Origin: Pseudomonas sp. MUP55
Lineage (GTDB): Bacteria; Pseudomonadota; Gammaproteobacteria; Pseudomonadales; Pseudomonadaceae
Assembly (NCBI RefSeq): GCF_034043515.1
Contig: NZ_CP138214.1
Span: 1,674,001 to 1,738,000, forward strand
Direction of reading: 5' to 3'
DNA length: 64,000 bases
The notes beneath the pieces are model-generated. The model saw only the letters and a program-made list of their open reading frames with translations. It did no database searches and had not been told where the DNA came from. The translations under genes and the position numbers were made by a program. This document shows, piece after piece, positions 60,758 to 64,000 of the stretch. How positions within the stretch are numbered: the first letter of the stretch is position 1; each line of letters starts with the position of its first letter.

Positions 60758-62113
60758 TCAATCCCCCTTGGGCAACTCGATCACAAACCGCGCCCAGCCC
60801 ACCTCGGATTCACAAAAAATCCGCCCCCCATGTGCCCGCACAATCGACTGGGTAATCGCCAACCCCAGCCCCGCATGCTCGCTGCTGCCTTCGCGACGCG
60901 CCGGATCGGCCCGGTAAAAGCGATCAAACAACTTCGGCAGCACCTCTGCCGGGATGCCTTTCCCGCTGTTCTCCACCGTCAGCCTCACACCCCGTTCATC
61001 CTCTGCCAGGCGCACCCGTACTTCACCGCCCGCCGGGGTAAACCTGAGGGCGTTTTCCAGCAGGTTGGACAAGGCCCGGCGCAACATGCCGCGATCACCC
61101 GTTGTGTGGGCCTGGCCTTCGCACCCCAGTGACACCTGCGCGTCTTCGGCCAGCAACGCAAAAAACTCCAGCACTGCCTCAACCTCATCGGCCAACGCCA
61201 ACGGCTCACTCTTGGGCGTGAGCAAACCGTGATCGGCTTTGGCCAGGTACAGCATGTCGTTCACTAACTGCGCCATCCACTGCAACTCCTCCAGGTTGCT
61301 GTGCAGCGCTTCGCGGTAATCCTCCAAGGGGCGCGGCTGGGTGAGGATGACCTGGGTCTGGGTCAGCAGGTTCGACAGCGGTGTGCGCAGTTCGTGGGCG
61401 ATGTCGGCGGAGAACGCCGAGAGGCGCTGGAACGCGTCGTCCAGCCGGCCCAGCATGGCATTGAAGGTCTGCGCCAGCTCCGCCAGTTCCGCCGGCATTT
61501 GCTGCTGCGGCAAGCGCTGCGTCAGGGAGTGCGCGGACACCCCGGCGGCGACTTCGCCCATGCGCCGCAAGGGCCGCAACCCGCTGCGCGCCGCCCAGGC
61601 GCCGAGCAGTGCGGTGGCCAGGGCCGAGAGGCCGACGGTCAGCCAGATCAGGCGCTGCATGCGTTGCAGGAAATGCTGGTGGTGGGTGATGTCGAGTATC
61701 AGGGTCAATTGCGCTGAGCCGGGTTGCTCAGGGTTCAATGGAGCGTTATACACGCGATAGGCAGTGCCTGCGTTTTGCAGGCTGTGCAGGCCGGGGGCAT
61801 CGGGCAGCGCCATGCCCGGCGCATCGTCGAGCCAACGCTGGCCGGCCGCGGTGATGCGTAAGGTAAGGTCGGGTTGATGGCTGAGGTCGGCGCGCAGCTG
61901 GGGTTCGCGTTGGGCGAAGGCCTGCGGCGAGTCGACGCCCTGCAAGGTACTGCGCAGCGCCACCAGCTTGCTGTCCAGTTGCTGCTGGTCCAGCTCGATG
62001 AAGTGCGCCTCACTGGCGTGGTTGAACAGCACGCCGGCCAGCAGCGAGACCACGGCGGTGCAGCCGGCAAACAGCAGCGCCAGGCGGCTGGCGAGGGACA
62101 GGCGCTGGATCAC
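60758..62113 (-). CDS. copS: Heavy-metal sensor histidine kinase (CopS/CusS-like)
   Basis: A 451-residue membrane kinase. Two helices (~10-30 and ~155-175) bracket a periplasmic sensor domain and are followed by HAMP. The phosphoaccepting His is in [10 protein letters not shown] near residue 240, the N box is [11 protein letters not shown], and the G boxes are [13 protein letters not shown] and [11 protein letters not shown]. It starts with a GTG that overlaps the TGA of copR (GTGA), which couples the two. Copper is the likely signal given the cupredoxin gene next door. Confidence 0.85.
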   Translation of the reverse strand: MIQRLSLASRLALLFAGCTAVVSLLAGVLFNHASEAHFIELDQQQLDSKLVALRSTLQGVDSPQAFAQREPQLRADLSHQPDLTLRITAAGQRWLDDAPGMALPDAPGLHSLQNAGTAYRVYNAPLNPEQPGSAQLTLILDITHHQHFLQRMQRLIWLTVGLSALATALLGAWAARSGLRPLRRMGEVAAGVSAHSLTQRLPQQQMPAELAELAQTFNAMLGRLDDAFQRLSAFSADIAHELRTPLSNLLTQTQVILTQPRPLEDYREALHSNLEELQWMAQLVNDMLYLAKADHGLLTPKSEPLALADEVEAVLEFFALLAEDAQVSLGCEGQAHTTGDRGMLRRALSNLLENALRFTPAGGEVRVRLAEDERGVRLTVENSGKGIPAEVLPKLFDRFYRADPARREGSSEHAGLGLAITQSIVRAHGGRIFCESEVGWARFVIELPKGD

Positions 62114-62790
62114 GTGAAACGCTCCTCCAGTACGTAGCCCATGCCGCGTACGGTGTGGATCAGCTTGTTGGGATAAGCATCGTCGACTTTCAGGCGCAGG
62201 CGGCGAATCGCGACTTCGATGATGTTGGTGTCGCTGTCGAAATTCATGTCCCAGACCTGCGAGGCGATCAGCGACTTGGGCAGCACTTCACCCTGACGGC
62301 GCAGCAGCAGCTCCAGCAGGGAGAACTCCTTGGCGGTGAGATCGATACGCTGACCGCTGCGTTCGACACGGCGGCGGATCAGGTCCAGGCGCAGGTCGGC
62401 CAGTTGCAGGTGGGTTTCCTGCGGCGCACTGCTGCCACGCCGTAACAGGCTACGCACGCGGGCGAGCAGTTCGGAAAAGGCGAACGGTTTGACCAGGTAA
62501 TCGTCGGCCCCCAGTTCCAGGCCATGCACGCGGTCCTCCACTGCGTCGCGCGCGGTCAGGAACAATACCGGAATGTCCAGGCCGGCACTGCGCACCGCCT
62601 GCAGGATTTGCCAGCCATCGCGACCGGGCAGCATCACATCGAGGATCAACAGGTCATAGTCGCCGGTCAGCGCCAGGTGCTGACCGGTGGTGCCGTCGGC
62701 CACCAGTTCCGTGGTAAACCCCGCTTCGGCCAGGCCCTGGCGCAGATAATGGCCGGTCTTCGGTTGGTCTTCGACAATCAGCAGTTTCAT
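62110..62790 (-). CDS. copR: Heavy-metal response regulator (CopR/CusR-like)
   Basis: A 226-residue OmpR-type regulator. The receiver domain has the acidic pair in IVEDQPKTG and the phosphoacceptor Asp in [10 protein letters not shown] near residue 51, with Lys in YLVKPFAF near 101. A C-terminal winged helix (~130-226, ending [14 protein letters not shown]) binds DNA. It heads the copRS unit and faces the cupredoxin gene across a region with a CusR/CopR-like box. Confidence 0.88.
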   Translation of the reverse strand: MKLLIVEDQPKTGHYLRQGLAEAGFTTELVADGTTGQHLALTGDYDLLILDVMLPGRDGWQILQAVRSAGLDIPVLFLTARDAVEDRVHGLELGADDYLVKPFAFSELLARVRSLLRRGSSAPQETHLQLADLRLDLIRRRVERSGQRIDLTAKEFSLLELLLRRQGEVLPKSLIASQVWDMNFDSDTNIIEVAIRRLRLKVDDAYPNKLIHTVRGMGYVLEERFT

Positions 62791-62821
62791 TCAAGGCTCT
62801 TGGTAGTCGGGTACAGGACTA

Positions 62822-62921
62822 TGTAGGAGCGAGCTTGCTCGCGAAAAACGCCAACGATAACGTGGGCTGTCTGACTTAACGTGTCGTGCTTAAGCCCTTC
62901 GCGAGCAAGCTCGCTCCTACA
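62822..62921. repeat. REPIN B5 in the copR-cupredoxin divergent region
   Basis: Inverted GCGAGCTTGCTCGC-type pair, perfect outer ends, lying 31 bp upstream of the copR ATG. Confidence 0.9.
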
Positions 62922-62968
62922 AAAAACATCGGGCTTTATACCGTGGGTTTCAGGGTATGGGCGCAACC

Positions 62969-62982
62969 TGACAAAGTTGTAA
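62969..62982. promoter_or_regulatory. CusR/CopR-like operator upstream of the cupredoxin gene
   Basis: TGACAAAGTTGTAA is a near-perfect palindrome (TGACAA-AG-TTGTaA), close to the CusR box core TGACAA-N2-TTGTCA. It is 77 bp before the cupredoxin ATG and lies on that side of REPIN B5. Confidence 0.6.
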
Positions 62983-63059
62983 TCTAGCAGTCAGTTGGCT
63001 GGCAGCGAGGCCATCTTAAAGTGCCATTCAAACGAGTCACCCATTTTGGAGCGTGAAAG

Positions 63060-63572
63060 ATGGCGTTGCGTACACCTCTGTTCCTGGCCGGCTGCCTGTT
63101 GGCGCTGAGCTTCGATGCCATGGCCGATGCGGCTCACGCTTATGCATTCGGCCAGCCAGCGGCGGCTGATAAAGCCACGCGCACGGTGGAAGTGGTGCTG
63201 CAGGACATTTCTTTTTCGCCCACGTCTCTCGACGTCAAGGCCGGTGAGACGGTGCGTTTTGTGCTGATCAATAAAGGTCGGTTGCTGCACGAGTTCAACC
63301 TCGGCGACGCGGCCATGCACGCCGCACACCAGAAGGAAATGTTACAGATGCAGGCCAGCGGCATGCTCACGGCCACCGGTATGGGCGAAATGGACCACAG
63401 CAAGATGGACCATGGCGCCATGAAACACGATGACCCGAACAGTGTGCTGGTCGAGCCCGGCAAAACCGCCGAGCTGACCTGGACGTTCTCCAAGGCTACC
63501 GGCCTTGAGTTCGCCTGCAACCTCCCTGGGCATTACCAGGCGGGCATGGTCGGCAAACTGACCGTTGAGTAA
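63060..63572 (+). CDS. Periplasmic cupredoxin-like copper protein
   Basis: A 170-residue protein with a signal peptide (residues 1-22, ending DAMA). The cupredoxin fold shows a type-1 copper site: His in LLHEFNLG near residue 80, then Cys, His and Met spaced C-x4-H-x4-M in FACNLPGHYQAGM near residues 153-163. A Met/His-rich insertion (MGEMDHSKMDHGAMKHDD) sits between them and could hold extra copper. It faces copR and has a CopR-like box upstream, so induction by copper is likely. Confidence 0.88.
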   Translation: MALRTPLFLAGCLLALSFDAMADAAHAYAFGQPAAADKATRTVEVVLQDISFSPTSLDVKAGETVRFVLINKGRLLHEFNLGDAAMHAAHQKEMLQMQASGMLTATGMGEMDHSKMDHGAMKHDDPNSVLVEPGKTAELTWTFSKATGLEFACNLPGHYQAGMVGKLTVE

Positions 63573-63638
63573 GGCGTTCCTTAAGGGCGGGAGCAAAGGC
63601 TGGTAGACTGGCGCGGTTTATTTAGCCAGGTTTCCGCC

Positions 63639-64000
63639 ATGCATCCCGCAGCCGAACATTCGCCGCTGGGCAAGTCCAGTGAATACATCTCCACTTACAC
63701 CCCTTCGTTGCTGTTCCCGATCCCTCGCGCCGCCAAGTGGGCTGAGCTGGGCCTGAGCGCCGAGACCTTGCCTTACAAGGGCGTGGACTTCTGGAACTGC
63801 TTCGAACTGTCCTGGTTGCTGCCGTCCGGTAAGCCGGTGGTGGCCATCGGTGAATTCAGCATCCCGGCCGACTCGCCGAACATCATCGAGTCCAAGTCGT
63901 TCAAGCTGTACCTCAACTCGTTGAACCAGACCGCCTTTGCCGATACGCAGCGCCTGGAAGCGACCTTGCGCGAGGACCTCAGTGCTGCCGCGGGCAAGCC
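63639..64000 (+). CDS. queF: NADPH-dependent 7-cyano-7-deazaguanine reductase QueF (3' end outside window)
   Basis: The first ~120 residues of QueF, which reduces preQ0 to preQ1 in queuosine synthesis. The N-terminal half of the two-domain (YqcD/QueF type II) enzyme is present, with [28 protein letters not shown] and the [15 protein letters not shown] motif near residues 87-101, known as the QueF signature. The catalytic Cys lies in the second half, outside the window. No preQ1 riboswitch was recognised in the 66-nt gap upstream. Confidence 0.92.
   Translation, partial: MHPAAEHSPLGKSSEYISTYTPSLLFPIPRAAKWAELGLSAETLPYKGVDFWNCFELSWLLPSGKPVVAIGEFSIPADSPNIIESKSFKLYLNSLNQTAFADTQRLEATLREDLSAAAGK

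Noticed and set aside
63573..63638. preQ1 riboswitch upstream of queF
   Set aside because: The 66-nt gap shows no recognisable aptamer pattern or terminator.

Overview
The window reads as a continuous stretch of chromosome from a Pseudomonas, most likely of the P. fluorescens group. It is GC-rich and densely coded. Fifteen REP-doublet hairpins of the P. fluorescens type lie between the genes. The gene order from slt to lolE follows the core block I remember from P. aeruginosa (slt-uup-usp-fadBA-DUF1653-topA-sulA/lexA-psrA-nagZ-csiV-mfd-gap-sthA-lolCDE). That comparison comes from memory and was not searched. No rRNA, tRNA, CRISPR array, prophage or insertion sequence was seen.

Layout. 1-5.2 kb: a spermidine-synthase-like gene cut by the window edge, a small proline-rich secreted protein, a stand-alone cyclic-nucleotide-binding protein, oligopeptidase B, two membrane proteins and a YafJ-type amidotransferase. 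5.3-8.7 kb: a LysR regulator divergent from pxpABC (5-oxoproline use). 8.8-18.6 kb: a MoxR/VWA pair, a DUF748 protein, cysK, an LpxO-like hydroxylase, aconitase acnA and rlmM. 18.7-29.1 kb: tusA, a MATE exporter, pdxB, a tiny PA1571-like protein, an ABC exporter, a Fic protein, slt and the ABC-F gene uup. 29.3-41.5 kb: usp, fadBA, topA, three small unknown genes, lexA-sulA with two SOS boxes, psrA and nagZ. 41.6-51.8 kb: two SNF2/SWIM helicase paralogues, tail to tail; the second follows mfd and csiV in one apparent operon. 52.1-64 kb: a GapB-like dehydrogenase, sthA, a glycerophosphodiesterase, a PilZ protein, lolCDE, a copRS-type two-component system, a cupredoxin and the start of queF.

How the parts work together. 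PsrA (39669-40376) is the known fatty-acid-responsive repressor of Pseudomonas. Two PsrA-type palindromes overlapping by exactly one base sit on the psrA promoter, and the same 27-bp arrangement recurs upstream of fadB, so the regulator and its beta-oxidation target appear to share one operator design. LexA and SulA form an SOS operon. Mfd, CsiV and an SNF2 helicase are joined by 9-10-nt gaps, which ties the second helicase to a repair operon. CopRS and the divergent cupredoxin flank a CusR/CopR-like box.

I see no complete unknown multi-gene system. The best leads are the shared tandem PsrA operator, the helicase pair (one member carries about 200 extra residues), an orphan minus-strand terminator upstream of fadB that may end a small RNA, and the placement and variants of the two REPIN families.
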